From Aphrophora alni (lineage: Eukaryota > Arthropoda > Insecta > Hemiptera > Aphrophoridae): 64,000 nt of DNA. Of this stretch, positions 46,331 to 59,360 are shown in pieces (the first letter of the stretch is position 1; each line of letters starts with the position of its first letter). Under the pieces are notes generated by a model. That model did not search any database, was not told where the DNA came from, and saw nothing but the letters and a program-made list of their open reading frames with translations. The position numbers and the translations under genes were made by a program. Location of the stretch: positions 101,845,762-101,909,761 of the forward strand of contig OY740769.1 of the NCBI GenBank assembly GCA_963513935.1. Reading direction: 5' to 3'.

Positions 46331-47499
46331 AATAACTTTCTAATACTACTATGTAAGAAAAGAAAATGCATATCAATATAAAGGGATTCGTTTGAAAATA
46401 AATCGAATTTAGTTACTAAACAGTTAATTTTTGTTTATTATTCCAATCATTTAAAATAGAGTTTAAACTATTATTAAAAAAAATAATTTATTCAATCACA
46501 GAGTTTAAATTATATATTTATCCTAAAAACATAAAAAAATATTGAATACACTGTGATTTAACTTTACTCTAGTTAAAAGCCCTTCACAAACACAGTAAAT
46601 ATGACTAACGTACTCCCTGGCCACTACTTTTATTGGATTCTTTCCAGTTGAAACATCCCAAATAAATACTGTAATTGGTCAATACAATCATTATATAAAT
46701 TAATATTTCTCTTGAAAAATGCATGGCATTTCACAAGCATTTTAATCATAATGAATAAACGAGTAAATTATAACTGATATTACATAACAACTGACACAAC
46801 CAATTAAATTTTCCATGGTTGCTGTACATAGAATGAAAACAAATCAAATTGAGGTTATGTTATCCATGGTTGCAGAATTTCTGTGTTGAATCAGTTTAGA
46901 TCCAGTTCGACACAAATTAGTACAGCCGGAACTATCAACTCGAGTTACTGTTTCTATCATTGCTCCATGTTTTGATGTCTCTTGACAATACTAAAGCCTT
47001 TCTAGTTATAGTAATACTTACTGTACAGACATATCACATTAACTGTCTAACATATACTATACTACGTTTTATGTTTAGTTGGCAAAGTAGGAATAGGAGT
47101 GATTTCGTAAATATAATAGTGGAGTAATATTATCGTCTAAAAAATCCGATCAAGTACATCTAATTTGTTCCCCTTATTTGGCAGATTAAGATAAGGATAC
47201 AGTTTATTTGAATATCTCTAGATAAAGAAAGTATACTCGTGAAACTATTCCGAAAATGTTTGTTACAAGCTTTAAAATATGCGGAACGTTTCCTTGTGAA
47301 CGATCAGATAGTGAATTTTATTTATTAAAAATAAAAACTGCCAAATTTGAAAGATATGACAGAATTTCTGCATATTAATATGTATTTTATAAAAGTTATT
47401 TGTGAATAATATTGCTTCTATTCAATCCAAATTTTATGTTAAAAGAATGAATTAACCTCTAACAATCGCGATTAACAACTAAATTTGATCCAATTTGGA
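46331..47499. other. AT-rich DNA, nothing recognised
   Basis: No supported feature over about 1.2 kb. Confidence 0.5.
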
Positions 47500-47509
47500 A
47501 ATGAATTCA

Positions 47510-47840
47510 AATTTTAGCTTTTTAGGATCCGTAAGTAGAATCAAGGATCCTTATAATTCACTCACGTGTCTGTCCGTCTGTCTATCTGTATGCCGCACCA
47601 GTCTACACACACAATACGAAAAATCCTATATATTTCAAACATTGCATCTATATTTTTTATATTGTCTCGTATATAGGAAAAAAATATAATAGAGAAAAAT
47701 ATGCCTTGGGGGTAGTCAAGGGGCAAAATTTGTCGAATTTAACAACATTTTTGAAAATATTATGTGGGGTATCAAAAAAAATGAGAAGTTTTCTGATTTT
47801 GAATATATATTCACTTTTATTTGACGAAGAAAAAAATATG
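47510..47840 (+). repeat. Family F, direct copy 1
   Basis: GGATCCTTATAATTCACTCA, a TGTCTGTCCGTCTGTCTATC tract, CCAGTCTACACACACAATAC, GGGGGTAGTCAAGGGGCAAA and a TTCTGATTTTGAATATATAT block recur in the same order at 48.11-48.42 kb. The open frame at 47495-47689 is an artefact of this repeat. Confidence 0.8.
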
Positions 47841-48109
47841 TTGGGATTAAGTCAAATTTAAACTATCAGATATTTTGTCTACTCCCTCTAACTTAAACGT
47901 ACAAATGTAAAATATATATATATTTGTATTTGATATTAAATTGTAGTTCGAAATCATATTATATAGTCTTTGCATGACGAATTAATCTAACCATAGGTCT
48001 ACAATCAGAAATGCGCAGCGTATAAGTTTTAAACCAGTTTTTTTTTAGATGTGGGTCAACAATTCAATAGACATTAAAAGATGGACTGTATTTTCATTGA
48101 TTGCTTTTT

Positions 48110-48425
48110 ATTAGGATCCTTATAATTTAATGTGCTTTTCTGTCTGTCTGTCAGTCTGTAAGTCGCAACGAGTCTACACAGATAAGACGATAAATCCATA
48201 TATTACAAACTTTACATTTATATTCTTTGTACTCCAACACTTAGGAAAAAAGTAGCAGGAACAAAAAAATCACTTAGGGGTAGTTAAGGGGCAAAAATTA
48301 TTGTATTGGAATTTTTTATTTTTGGAAATGTTATGTATAGGCTATCGAATACAACTAGAAGTTATTCTGATTATGAACATAATATGTTTATTAAAGAAGA
48401 AATTAATATGTTTGCACTAGGCCAC
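48110..48425 (+). repeat. Family F, direct copy 2
   Basis: AGGATCCTTATAATTTAATG, a TCTGTCTGTCTGTCAGTCTG tract, CGAGTCTACACAGATAAGAC, TAGGGGTAGTTAAGGGGCAA and TTCTGATTATGAACATAATA pair with the first copy about 600 bp upstream. Divergence is substantial, so the pair is old. Confidence 0.8.
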
Positions 48426-49677
48426 TTAAAATACTTTAACTTTATAAAAATAACTGTCCCTATATGCCTACGGACTTTAAGTCGTGAGGTTTTAACACAC
48501 ACTAGATTTATTTATTTTTATATACATTCAGATGGTAAAAAGTAAATATTTAAATTTTTTACCAGACATAAGAATCATTCAAACGTATTTTAGAGTTCAA
48601 GATAAACATTTTGGCATCAGCTTCATTAAAATCCGCCTCTTAACCACCAAACAATTACAAAATGTAAAAAATTGGACGTCCTGGATAAAAAATTGAAATT
48701 ATAATTTGAATCCACTATACGATAACGGTATGAAATAATCTGCACGAAAATATTAAACTAACTTTCTCACTTACTTAGCAAAGAATAAGCCCAGTTTGAG
48801 CTCTATTGTTTGTTAGAGCTAATTTTGTGAAAAGAGAAATATTAGGTTTTTGTCTTGACAGATACTTCCTTACATTTTTATTTCAATTTGGTTTTCAGAA
48901 TTTATAAGAGAGTTTAGGATTTATGAGATAGTTTGTACCATATTTATTATAAGGATAAGTAGTCAATATGAAAGGTTTTATAAATCTATAACAAACTAAA
49001 GCACAAACCTGTGCGCATGACAGAGCTTCCTCGTTCTATTCTATCCTTCACCGCTGTACTTCTCCCTTGTCCTTTCAAAGAACTTTGTTTGTCAAATGCA
49101 TTGTTGTAGGGCTTACGTTGAATAAAATATCAATTATTTACCTTTAAATATTATTTGTAAACGTACTGTATGTCTAGTCTTCAGGTTCTTATGATCAAAT
49201 ATTAGTTAATAATTTATTTACCTTGCTATCTCTGTAAAATAATCTTCACATTAGAACATAATAAAATCTATTGAAGTTTTAATTTAAAACACGTTTTTCT
49301 AACACTTAAACTTGTATATTTTAATAAAAAAATTAAAAAAACTTTTAAACTGACTTAGACACTATTACAAACAAGTATAATAAATGCATGAATACAAAAC
49401 ATGGTTCCCTCTTAGCAGTAAAAAAAAACTTACTTTCACTTGTACCATTGATTAAACATAGTAAATAGATTGCCCAATCGATTGTATAGTTTGAAGCTAA
49501 GAAATTAGTGATTCTAGTGCTGCTACAACGGCACACTTCTAGTATCTTCAATAACAGTATGACGTATTGCTTGTTACGAACCCTCCCATACTGAACCCAC
49601 AACTGTGAAACCAACGAATTGAGGCTCACATTATCATACACCGTGGAACATCTTAAATACATATTCAATGGTTGTAC
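48426..49677. other. Mostly unrecognised; small family B right-end trace
   Basis: AAACTAACTTTCTCACTTAC near 48755 is a short reversed family B right end. The minus-strand open frame at 49345-49680 (111 codons) has no recognisable domain, and no splice structure supports it. Confidence 0.4.
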
Positions 49678-49930
49678 CAAACAGGCTTTTGTTGATTCAA
49701 CTGAGGATGATAACTTGGTTATTGAAACGTCAGTTTGTTACAAATTCAATATTTGGTTATGGAAAGTAGTCAGTTCCCTTTCACTTAGTAATTTTAGTAA
49801 GTAATTTAAAAACTTATTATTGTACGTTTAATAAAATATGTACAAAACATTGTACAAAAATTGATTTTCAATAATCAAGTTATGAAATGGAAAAAAAAAC
49901 AGTTTATCACTTCCTAAATTTCAGTTCACC
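49678..49930 (+). repeat. Dispersed repeat, partner of 52.50 kb (family C-like)
   Basis: TTCAACTGAGGATGATAACT, GAAACGTCAGTTTGTTACAA, ATTTGGTTATGGAAAGTAGT and CTTTCACTTAGTAATTTTAG parallel 52.51-52.75 kb block for block. Confidence 0.75.
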
Positions 49931-50556
49931 TCTACTAAAGAACAAAATTGTTACAAAAAATAAGATAATATATCCTTTTGAAGGCTAGAAATGAACGCCC
50001 CACCGTGCTGACTTTATCTGTAAGGCAATTTATCATTTCACAATAAACTATATTTTTTAAGTTGAGAAAGGAAAGGGTTGGGTTTACATTACGTGTTAGG
50101 CCTAAGCTGAGGGCGGACAAAGATATATAGGCTTAGTAACTCTCTAATGGTATAACCCACACATTTCATTGGCTATTTTTCTATATTTATCACCAAAATA
50201 TTTAAAGTAGATCTTTTTATAATATAAAAACTGCTAACGGGAATATTAAATGTGTTTTTCAACGTAGTAAAGTTTTAGTTTTTTATAATGATTCGTAGCA
50301 GGAAATATTATTAATTTCGGTAATAATTTGGGATTTATTGATTGAAATCAGTTTACAAATCCTCTCCAGATTGTTTGCAACGTTAGCCGTCACTTTTTGG
50401 GGTTTCTAAACAGAAATATATATATATATACAGTATATAGGAAAGTTGATGGATCTTAACAAATTGGTTATTGTTTTTTTTTTTAATTTGTTAGGCAGCA
50501 AAAAATTTATGATTTCAAAACTTATTAATTGTAAAAATTAATGCGATATGCGCAAT

Positions 50557-50590
<34 letters not shown>

Positions 50591-51230
50591 TAGCAATTCC
50601 ATTATATATAAATAAACTACAGATTTTCTTTTAAATTTGAATCATAATTACAATTGTTCCAAATTAAGGAAAGTTAGATCTGTCCTTCTTCACAAAGCAA
50701 TTGAATGCTTGAACACTTGAATAATAGAAGATGACTTAAAACTACTTGAAGTTAGACTTGTGGAATACTTGAACCAGCTTTTAGCTGACAAACAAAACAA
50801 TTTAACAAAATAATAAATTGTAACAAAATAATTTGTTATCTTGAGGCATAAAAACGAAATGCAAAATATATGTTTTATATACTTATGTGTTTCGAAAAAT
50901 AATTTCCTTTAAATAACCTTTTAGAGTTTTCAAATGTTACAAGTTTAAACTTTAAATAAAAACTTTGCCCTTGACTAACAGGAATTAACAGTGGTTTTAA
51001 CATAAGTTTTTTATTGTTAACAGTAGATGACACTGCAGCTTTAGACAAGGTAAAACCAGATGGAAATTGCGTAATGTGTTATACTAATGTTCAGACTTTA
51101 CCTAAAATCATGTTTAATTCAAATTAACTTCCTTTTTTACAAAACATTAAAGAATTATTAAACCAACTATTACACTTGCCGTTTCTATGAACAAGGCTTA
51201 GCGAACTAGATGAAAAGTAAATCTTTATCT
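49931..51230. other. AT-rich DNA with a 27-A run
   Basis: Poly(A) at 50561-50587 with no recognisable element body upstream. No gene supported. Confidence 0.5.
50561..50587. repeat. Poly(A) tract, 27 nt
   Basis: Uninterrupted A run that may be the tail of an unrecognised retrocopy. Confidence 0.9.
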
Positions 51231-51890
51231 TTTTTTTCAGGTCTGCGTCAGCCCAATGGTTTCATTTGCGGTTTGTTTTATTGATTATTAATTTTGGATA
51301 CTTTTTAAGCTAATAAAATAAAGGGATTAGGTAAAAATCTGCAGTGCCTTTGCAGAAATGTAGAAGCATTAATTAGTACATTGTAAATAAAAAAAAGTCC
51401 TAAACGAACTCCTCGAATGCTGTATCTGCGAATGAAATAAACAACGTATATTTAGGGACCGTATGTTCTGATCATATGAACTACAGCTGTTTGTTGTTTA
51501 GAAATGACAGATAAGATAATTTGATCAGAGCTCTTTTTTGGTGTCGGACTCTGTCGCTTGATTTGATAACTACTATCTGAATTAAATTATTTAGTTGTAT
51601 GTAATTTTGGAATACTTCTTTAAGTGAGGTGAATTTTATTTTAGAATATGATTTTAGGAGAGTATTTTATTAGGTAGATTGAATAAAAGTAAGTATATTT
51701 ATAAGAACGTTACACTATAAGGCCTTCCCAACTATTGTAGGAGCGATAGCGGAGTCATACGTTTACGAAGAATAATTTGTGAAGAAATTGTGGAAAAATC
51801 GTAATAAAGTAGAAGAATCGGAGAAAATACTTCCAAAGAGGAAATGGATGACACAAGGCCAATGTTCTTTATAACATAATAATGGATGTA
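51231..51890. other. No supported gene; one strong acceptor-like site
   Basis: CTTTATCTTTTTTTTCAG ends at 51240 and is a very good plus-strand 3' splice-site match. The following 30 nt, up to a weak GCG/GTTTGT donor at 51271, is open in all frames (one reads LRQPNGFIC). Not strong enough to call an exon. Confidence 0.3.
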
Positions 51891-52440
51891 CAAGAAGTAC
51901 AATGCCATAGAAAAGCAAAGGAACAGGTAAATGTTATGGCATGGGAAGAAGTCCTGGGGAGAGACGAACCAAATAGGTATGGGAATCGGGTAAGCAGGCG
52001 GATTAGATATACATTTGGCAAAGTGTAAAATATTGAAGATGAACAGAAACAAAGAACCACAAAGGAAAGTAACATTGGAAGGAAAGTAGAGATGAATCAA
52101 TTGTCTAGGAACCAAGAACACCGCCAATGGAAGTAGAGGAGTGCTCAGAACACGGTAAAGGATCTAACATGGCAATAAAATATAAGAAACGGAGCCAAAA
52201 CCATGATATATAAACTGTATTATACACCTGTTTGAACAAAAAAAATGGGTCAGAGACGAGTAGCAGATGACAGACATGAGATTTTTGAGATTAATGTAAT
52301 ATGTTACAAGAAAGTAAAGGAATAAGAAATGACGATATTCTGGAGACGGTAAAGCTGAATGAAACAATCAAGAAGAATGTTTGCAATGGTTTGAGAAATA
52401 GATACACCTGGAGGAATTTGTCTCGTTTTTTTTTAGTTGT
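51891..52440 (+). pseudogene. RTE-like reverse-transcriptase remnant (C-terminal region)
   Basis: At 52197-52231 one frame reads KTMIYKLYYTPV. At about 52325-52390 another reads RNDDILETVKLNETIKKNV, and a third then gives EECLQWFEK. This order, K-x-Y-x2-Y-x-P, then R-N-x-D-I, then L-x-W-x-x-H-like, is the C-terminal pattern of RTE-type LINE proteins. The stretch is broken by stops and frameshifts. The part before 52190 is less AT-rich but I cannot assign it. The minus-strand open frames here are shadows. Confidence 0.45.
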
Positions 52441-52499
52441 AAATGTACGAAACTCGTTAATTTCGAAACTATAATATATATTCAATGTAAGGCTTTTGT

Positions 52500-52760
52500 A
52501 CATGTAACAACTGAAGAAGGTAATTTGTTGTTAAAAACGCCACTTTGTTACAAATTAAATATACAGTTATGGAAAGTTGTCCGTTTCCTTTTACTTAGAA
52601 ATTTTCCTTTGTAATTTAAAAACAAATAATTTTACGTTCGTTAAAATATCTATATCAAACATACAAAACAATTTAATTTAAAACATATTTATTAGATTTA
52701 ATAATCAAGATCTGAAAAAAAAAAATAATAAAATCATTTGTGACTTTTTAAATTTCATTT
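52500..52760 (+). repeat. Dispersed repeat, partner of 49.68 kb (family C-like)
   Basis: AACTGAAGAAGGTAATTTGT, AACGCCACTTTGTTACAAAT, ACAGTTATGGAAAGTTGTCC and CTTTTACTTAGAAATTTTCC match 49.69-49.80 kb. It directly follows the RTE-like remnant and may be linked to its tail. Confidence 0.75.
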
Positions 52761-53009
52761 CACTTATTTAACTTTTTAATTATGAGAGACATTTTTGGAG
52801 AATATTTAGTTTTGAATGTAAGTGAAAGAAAGATGGTGAAATATTTTTGTACAATTTAAATGTATAAAACACCATTTAAAACTTTCGTTAGAATATACTT
52901 TCAACAAAAAAGTAAACTAAATCGCACAAGTAAATCGAACTAATTTAATACACATTAAGCCAACTACAATCGACCATTACTCACGGCCATATTATCTCCT
53001 TTCAAATCT

Positions 53010-53400
53010 AAAATAATCGCTGTAAAAACATTACATGCACTTTCTCAATCATCAATCTCAAAAATCAAATAAAACCAACCAATACCATTCGTCACCAAAA
53101 ATGTCATTTAGTGGGGGAAAAAAAATGTAACCACTAACGGTGTCTTAGTTTTGTCTAAGTCCTTAGAGACTACACTTATGAAAATTTTGATCAAAATCGT
53201 TACAATCGGTTTAGAGCAAATCGTAATTTTTGATTTTTTTTTATGGCAGTTACCTCCAATTTTTGAGGTATGAACTCATCCCTAAAATATCAACGTTAAT
53301 TATAACTCACTATGTACATACAGTGAACCAAAATTGGTGTCAAGTTATTAAGATAGGTAGGCCATTTCAAAAACATCTGCTGTTGGTTATTTCTTCAAGA
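53010..53400. repeat. Family B sequences, reversed right end then middle part
   Basis: TGCACTTTCTCAATCATCAA with AAAATCAAATAAAACC is a reversed right end. It is followed from 53.13 kb by TTTTGATCAAAATCGTTACA and GTTACCTCCAATTTTTGAGG, a middle block. Confidence 0.55.
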
Positions 53401-54889
53401 AGCTCTCATTAGCTAGATTTCGGCAAAAAACCAAAAAAAACCCAAAAAACAGATAACTTTTGTTGGAAAATATTATAAATTTGTTTTCCAACAGAATGTT
53501 CAGTTCATCGCTTCTACACTGCTGTAATTTGTATTTTATATTTACCACGTACATGGTACTGATTGCATTCTGAGGTTTGCCGCACATTAGCACCGCATAT
53601 CCAATGCCGCAAAAAACTTGAAATAAAAAGAATTGCATACCTTAGTGCAACCAATTAGGCTTGCACCTAAAAACTTAATGACGCTGCTCTCTATTATAAA
53701 ATACCAGTGATTATCATTTTAAGGGATATTTGAGGTTAAGCCGACGATGTCATTAACATTCTGAGTGCTGATGTTCGGCGGCAGATTTTTAAAACCTATT
53801 AACTAAATGCTATAAATTTTGGTACACGTTTTAGAAACTAAACCGACTTGTTATAATGAAACGAACTATAAACCTCCTTTTGAAGATAGCGGTACTTTTA
53901 TAGACGCCAAAATAATTCTAAAATGCTGTAAAGTATTAGAGTATTCTTGTTTATTTGGCCCTGTAAAATTCCTTACGGTAAGCTTCATCAGTTCTTCCAG
54001 GGGGACGGTGGGGTCGATTTGAGATTTACACGCTTCCTCACTGGAAGAAGGCAGGCAACGTGATGCTGTAGCAATGGGGTAGAAGGGTAGGATAACTTGT
54101 TTGTGTTCCTCATATTTTGTGTGTTTTCATGTAATTTTTTACTTTAAAAATCATTAAGCCCTCCGCACGGAATAAGTTTATTAAACTGTGTTGTTTTTGT
54201 TACTTGTGAACTCAAGAAGTCGGAAATTGCAAAATCCTTTACGGCAAACTTTTGGATTAGTAAACGTAACAAAAGAGATCTATAAATATTACTAATCCGT
54301 GGGCTAAAATCTTAAAACTAAAGTGAAAAAATGATAATAGTGATCCCAAGCCAAAGCGTGGAACATCATATGGTTACAAATTAAGAGCTAAGGAATGTTT
54401 AGCAATTATTACCCAAACTCCTCATACCGGGTGACCTGCAATGGTAATGTAGCCTTATTTCTGTATGTGGAGATATGATCAGTTTGACCACGTACTTCTT
54501 ATCTTGGCTATTCCTGGAAAGACAATTGAAAGAAATGATCACCAAACCAAAATAAAGGAATTCGTTCAAAAAGACCCAAGCAGAGATACACATAGTTTTG
54601 GAGGATGATGTCGCAAATCCTAAAATCACTGTATCGACTTTTCAATATCACAGTTAGCTAAATAAACAACTGTAATCGGAGTTCAAGGAATTTTTCACAC
54701 AACTCACAGGTTGGATGCTGAATTCAGATAATCAGTGAGGTTATATAACATATAACAGCATATTTCACCAGCATAGTTGAGAATACACAACCCTCAAGAT
54801 GAATTTTAATATCATCCTGCATATGGCTATTAAATATTGTTCTTTTACATCCCCAGTATCAAATGTAAGAATAATCGATAGAAATTTCG
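53401..54889. other. No supported gene
   Basis: A moderately less AT-rich stretch at 53.95-54.09 kb holds no domain. Short open frames at 53387-53638, 53819-54022 and 54399-54629 are unrecognised. Confidence 0.5.
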
Positions 54890-55400
54890 AACCTGTTTTT
54901 TGACTAATTTTTACACTTCATAGCGTCAGAAAGCATAGAAAGTTATTTTTAACTAGTCTGTCCGTCAACGTTGTCGTCTATACGTAAACACTACAGTGGC
55001 CTAACAAATTAAGATAGGAATATGAAATTTGGTAAAGAGGTTTATAGTGGGCTCGCTTATAATTCTATCGAAATGTACAAAAATAGACTTGGAAATATCA
55101 AATTACCGGAAATTTTAAATAGTTTTTTTAAAAATCATGTGTTATTCAACTTTAAAAAATCTAATATAGAATAACAATTAGCAGATTTCAATTTTGTATG
55201 TAATGGTACCAACCCACAAATAGGAAATCTACTGTCAAAAATGTAATTTCGAACTTAACAATTATTTTATTTGGAAAGTTACAAGATTCAGAAGGGCTGT
55301 GTTCGAACAACCTACGAGGCCCAACGACAATAACTTAGTGATATATACAATTAGAAGGATCTGTTTGTGATAAGGCTGGGTAAGTACCATGATGGTTTCA
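54890..55400 (+). repeat. Family E copy (+)
   Basis: GTCTGTCCGTCAACGTTGTC, ATATGAAATTTGGTAAAGAG, ATGTGTTATTCAACTTTAAA and TGTATGTAATGGTACCAACC match 26.99-27.24 kb. Confidence 0.7.
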
Positions 55401-55479
55401 TCTACTTGTTGCTTTAATTCTCACATAAACATAATAGAGATAAAGTTAAATGTTGGGTAAAAAAACGATGTCGAAATTT

Positions 55480-55631
55480 TTGCTGATACAGTATCCGTTT
55501 TGAGGACCCCTAGGTCCAGAAAAAAACGCTTTTGGTATGATGTTTTGTCTGTCGTATGTACGGTGCTTTACAGCCTAAACATGTGGTACGATTTTAATCA
55601 TATTTGATGTGTGGGCATATTTGGAAGTACG

Positions 55632-55680
<49 letters not shown>

Positions 55681-56150
55681 CTCAAAATTTGCTCTGTCGA
55701 TGTTGCTCTACTGTAGCTTCTAAGGACCCCCCCCCCAAATATTGGTCGCTTTGAGGTTTCGGTTAAAAAAACTAAAATATCTGCCATAGGTTTGTTTTCC
55801 TAATCGGCTCTACCAATTTTGTTCAAATTTTAGTGAAATGTGAACAATAATTCCTCAGCTCGTGTTCAAAGTTGCAAATAAAAATATATTACGGTTCGTG
55901 AATAATTGGCAAAAAACCAAAATGAATTTTCACTGCCATATTCAAAAGCTATGTTTTACTCAAATTCTACTAACGGCGAGGACATATTTATAACACAAAG
56001 GAAGCAAGTTTAGGCACTTATTTATATGTATATATTTTTTAAAGTTACCGTTCATGGTAGATTTTCATTTTTTATTGACGTTGGTGAAAATCAGTTTCAA
56101 TTCGGTTTTGGAAATGAGTGCGTGGACAGGTTTATGCAATACTTTTTCTC
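55480..56150 (+). repeat. Family B copy (+), long, with internal (AT)n
   Basis: ATCCGTTTTGAGGACCCCTA, TTTTGTCTGTCGTATGTACG, the AT tract at 55636-55676, GGCTCTACCAATTTTGTTC and AAATTTTAGTGAAATGTGAA, ACGGTTCGTGAATAATTGGC and the right end near 56.10 kb (TCGGTTTTGGAAATGAGTG). It gives the clearest view of the family's order. Confidence 0.8.
55636..55676. repeat. (AT)n microsatellite inside family B
   Basis: 41 bp of AT flanked on both sides by family B sequence. Confidence 0.95.
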
Positions 56151-58170
56151 CATTTATTTTTATCATATTTTAAAATATATTTGTCTTTACTTATAAAAGT
56201 TAGGTTTGTTAAATTAATGTTTACGCTTATGTTACCATTTAATATTTTTATTTAAAATTCTAACTTACAGAAAACACTTTCAAATTAAAATTTATTATTT
56301 ATCTTGGAAGTTTATTCAGCTGTAGTAGGCATACATTAATTTATTTGACGATGAAGATAAGTCTTCGTGAATTTTTATAAAATAAATCGAAATAAGTTTA
56401 AACGCGAAAAGTTTTTTAAAGCTCTGGATATATACGGATGAATTTTACGAAGAGAAAATATCCGAGTTTTCTAGACAGTGAACAATTGTTTTCAATATAA
56501 CATCAACAAAATGTTTCAAATAAATTTAAATCAAGCTAACACAAATAAATGTTTCTAACCACTATTTGCAGTTTTAGAGAAAAGATAAATTTACATAAAG
56601 TACAGTGGATTGAATCCGACTAAATCAGTCAGGTTTTGTAGTTATGTTTGTACTTTATTCTTTAGGTTTCAGAATGTAAAATACTTTAAACACTTCCTAA
56701 TTAAGGAATAAAATAACGAACACGTCCATTCATTCACCTTAAAACGAGAAATTTCAGTAACTATACAAATAGAATATTGGTATTTTTAAATATTTAAATA
56801 ATTTAATTTAACTGTTTTTTTCGCTATTTGAATGCAAGCTATTTTGATACTATAAACGGAATTGGTCAAAGCACCTAATATTAATAAAATATCAATAAGA
56901 AGAATTTTGTTCTAAAAAGTTGGTGACTATTTGATTTCTTTAGAATGTAATTAGTTGGGAAAATATATCATAAGACTTCCAGTGATGATTGGATCGTTTA
57001 CAAGCTTTGCCCTTTGCTCCACCTTTTTTTGAAATCGGGCCTTGTGTGCATAAGATAATTTAACTTCGGCTTCGTCCGCGTCAAATACACAACTTGTATT
57101 ATTAAGTTCAGCATAATATATATTTTAAAATGGATGTTGATTTTACTTTTATAGCTAGATTGATAAAGTGAATCAAATCCACTGTAATTCTTTTCTTTTA
57201 AATTTTTTATTAAACAATGTTTGTTTACTCTTTATACAACAAAATATTTTGGGCAGAGAAAAGAGAAATCATAAAAGATAATCGTGTTTTATTTGAAGGC
57301 CTCTTTATAAACATTATTTATAGTTTTATCACTAAGCTCCAGCAGTCGGACAGAGATTGTTGCTAAAATTATTTTGCAAAAATGTCGGTCGTTTGCCAGG
57401 GGGTTATCTGGTTAATTAATTCAAAACGTGGGGGTTACATCAAAGTGTGTCAGCTAATAACGCAGTTCACTGCATAAACTCGACAGAATAGTACCAACTC
57501 GTTTCAATATATGTTGAATGTGCGTAAGCAACATTATATTTTGTGTTGTTGGGTAAACGCTGAATGTATAATAAAACCTGACGATGGATAATTAATGTCC
57601 GAAACACCTGTCGTATATAAGTGATTGAAAACAACTTAAAATGATTACTGGCTGTATCACATTTGTGCATAATCATATCTGGATGTTCGAGTAATAATGA
57701 TAAAGAATTAATATCTCAAGCAAGAAAAGAGTTAAGAAGAGATGGAGACTTTCGATTCACTTTGTATAATAACCTAATACAAATATTTGTATGTCTACAA
57801 ACTTATTCTTCCAAGATTCCATTATTTCTCTTTTAATATTATTTTTGTGTTGTGAAATGTTGATTTCACGATATTTCTCTAACGACAAACTGTCCTAAAA
57901 TAATATTATTGAAATAACCCTCTGTCAAATTGGTTAGTTATATGTATAGAAGAACAGAAGGAAATAAACTGTTATTTATACTATGCTATTTCTCATTTAC
58001 TGAGTGTGTAGAAGGGTTATACTGTTTACGACGCTAGAATTAACTCGTGTGTTTGCTTACTAATTTGCTTAATTAAAAATAACTTTTTGTAAGGATTTAG
58101 TTATCAAGTTGAAGATTATTAAGTTCTGGTTTACAGTTATTTTATAATAACTGATTATTCATAAAAAGAT
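56151..58170. other. AT-rich DNA, nothing recognised
   Basis: About 2 kb with no supported gene, repeat family or RNA gene. Confidence 0.55.
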
Positions 58171-59360
58171 TACTAGTAGCCAGTATGGTTTTCACACAGA
58201 AACATAACTGATAGTCTTTTCTGAATTTGCAAATCACGAATTAAATAGGGGCAATCAATTAGCAGTAGTATTGTGGACTTTGATAAAACATTTGATACTC
58301 TTAGTTTGATTAAAATGTTACTACTATTGATAAATACATTTACGTGTTACTAGTAGTTATTTAGATTGGTGTAAGGATTATTTGAACCAGAGAAAAATAA
58401 TGGTAAAACTATGTAATCATTTTTTTCAGAGCCTGCATTGAAGACAGGGGATCCGCAAGGGAACCATATTATATATAATTTAATTTAACAGTTTTGTAAA
58501 TTATAATTACATTAAGCCTTGTAAAGTGCTCATGTATGCTGACGATACAGTTATTGTGGCTACTCACAAGAGTATTAAAGGAGCAAAAATATTATTGCAG
58601 AATGATTTTAACATAATACTGGAGTGTTGTCATGATAATGAATTAGTTATAAAAAGTGAAAACTAAAGTAATGCTCATACACCTGCTTAAATTTGTAAAA
58701 AAATTAAAATCAGACATCATTCTAATGATTGTCTGCATAACCATTTTTATGTTGGTCATGGGTGTAGCAGTAACCGTCTGAATTCTATGGAATCATATGA
58801 CTATATAAGAGTAACATTGGACCATAAGCTGAAGTGGGATAAATATATAGAAAATATATGTAAATTGTTGAGAATCTGTTCACATAAATTGTACTAATTA
58901 AGAATGTTCATTCTTTACAAGATACTGCGTCTTATTACTGTACCTTATTTGAGCCTACATTAATATGTGGATTACGGGCATGGGGAAATGCTTCATTTAC
59001 ACAAATTAAAAGTATAGAACATTTAAAAGAAAAAAAATTTAAGAATAATTATACCCAGATATTTTTTAAAAAACCCCTAATAGTGATAAAATTTTTAGCT
59101 TTGGACAATGTTTACCTGTGAAAAAACTCTTTAATTATTTTATTGTAATAGATCACTTTTTTAATACTAATTGGAAAATTAAAAATTTACACTCACATTT
59201 ATCTAGACGGAGATATTTTGTTGCTCCTTGGCTAAAGTATGGTGTCAGAACTCGAAGAGTCTGTGTACCAAAGATATTTAATTCTTTACCGGACAGTTTC
59301 GATACGATTGTGACAAATAATATTTTAATGAAAAATAAAATAATTCATTTTGGCTAAAAA
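58171..59360 (+). pseudogene. Frameshifted non-LTR reverse-transcriptase remnant (CR1/Jockey-like)
   Basis: Recognisable in order but in shifting frames: SSQYGF near 58179, DFDKTFDTLSLIKML near 58276, GDPQGTIL near 58448, the catalytic L-M-Y-A-D-D-T-V-I-V at about 58529-58558, then KGAKILLQNDFNIILE. The thumb reads VTLDHKLKWDKYIENICK near 58815. The C-terminal tail has RRRYFVAPWLKYGVRTRRV and PKIFNSLPDSF within the last open frame (59118-59357). This covers the middle of RT through the C-terminus; the endonuclease half is gone. Several stops and frameshifts make it inactive. The remnant at 40.6-40.9 kb belongs to the same family. Confidence 0.75.

Noticed and set aside
51732..52503. Minus-strand hydrophobic open frames resembling small membrane proteins
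   Set aside because: They are antisense to a purine-rich RTE-like remnant; pyrimidine-rich antisense reads as F/L/S/I by composition.
52988..53022. 35-nt micro-exon candidate on the minus strand with good acceptor and GTGAGT donor (frame reads IILDLKGDNMA)
   Set aside because: It lies against a reversed family B right end, and parts of it (AAAATAATC...) recur beside another copy at 48.73 kb, so it is likely repeat-derived.
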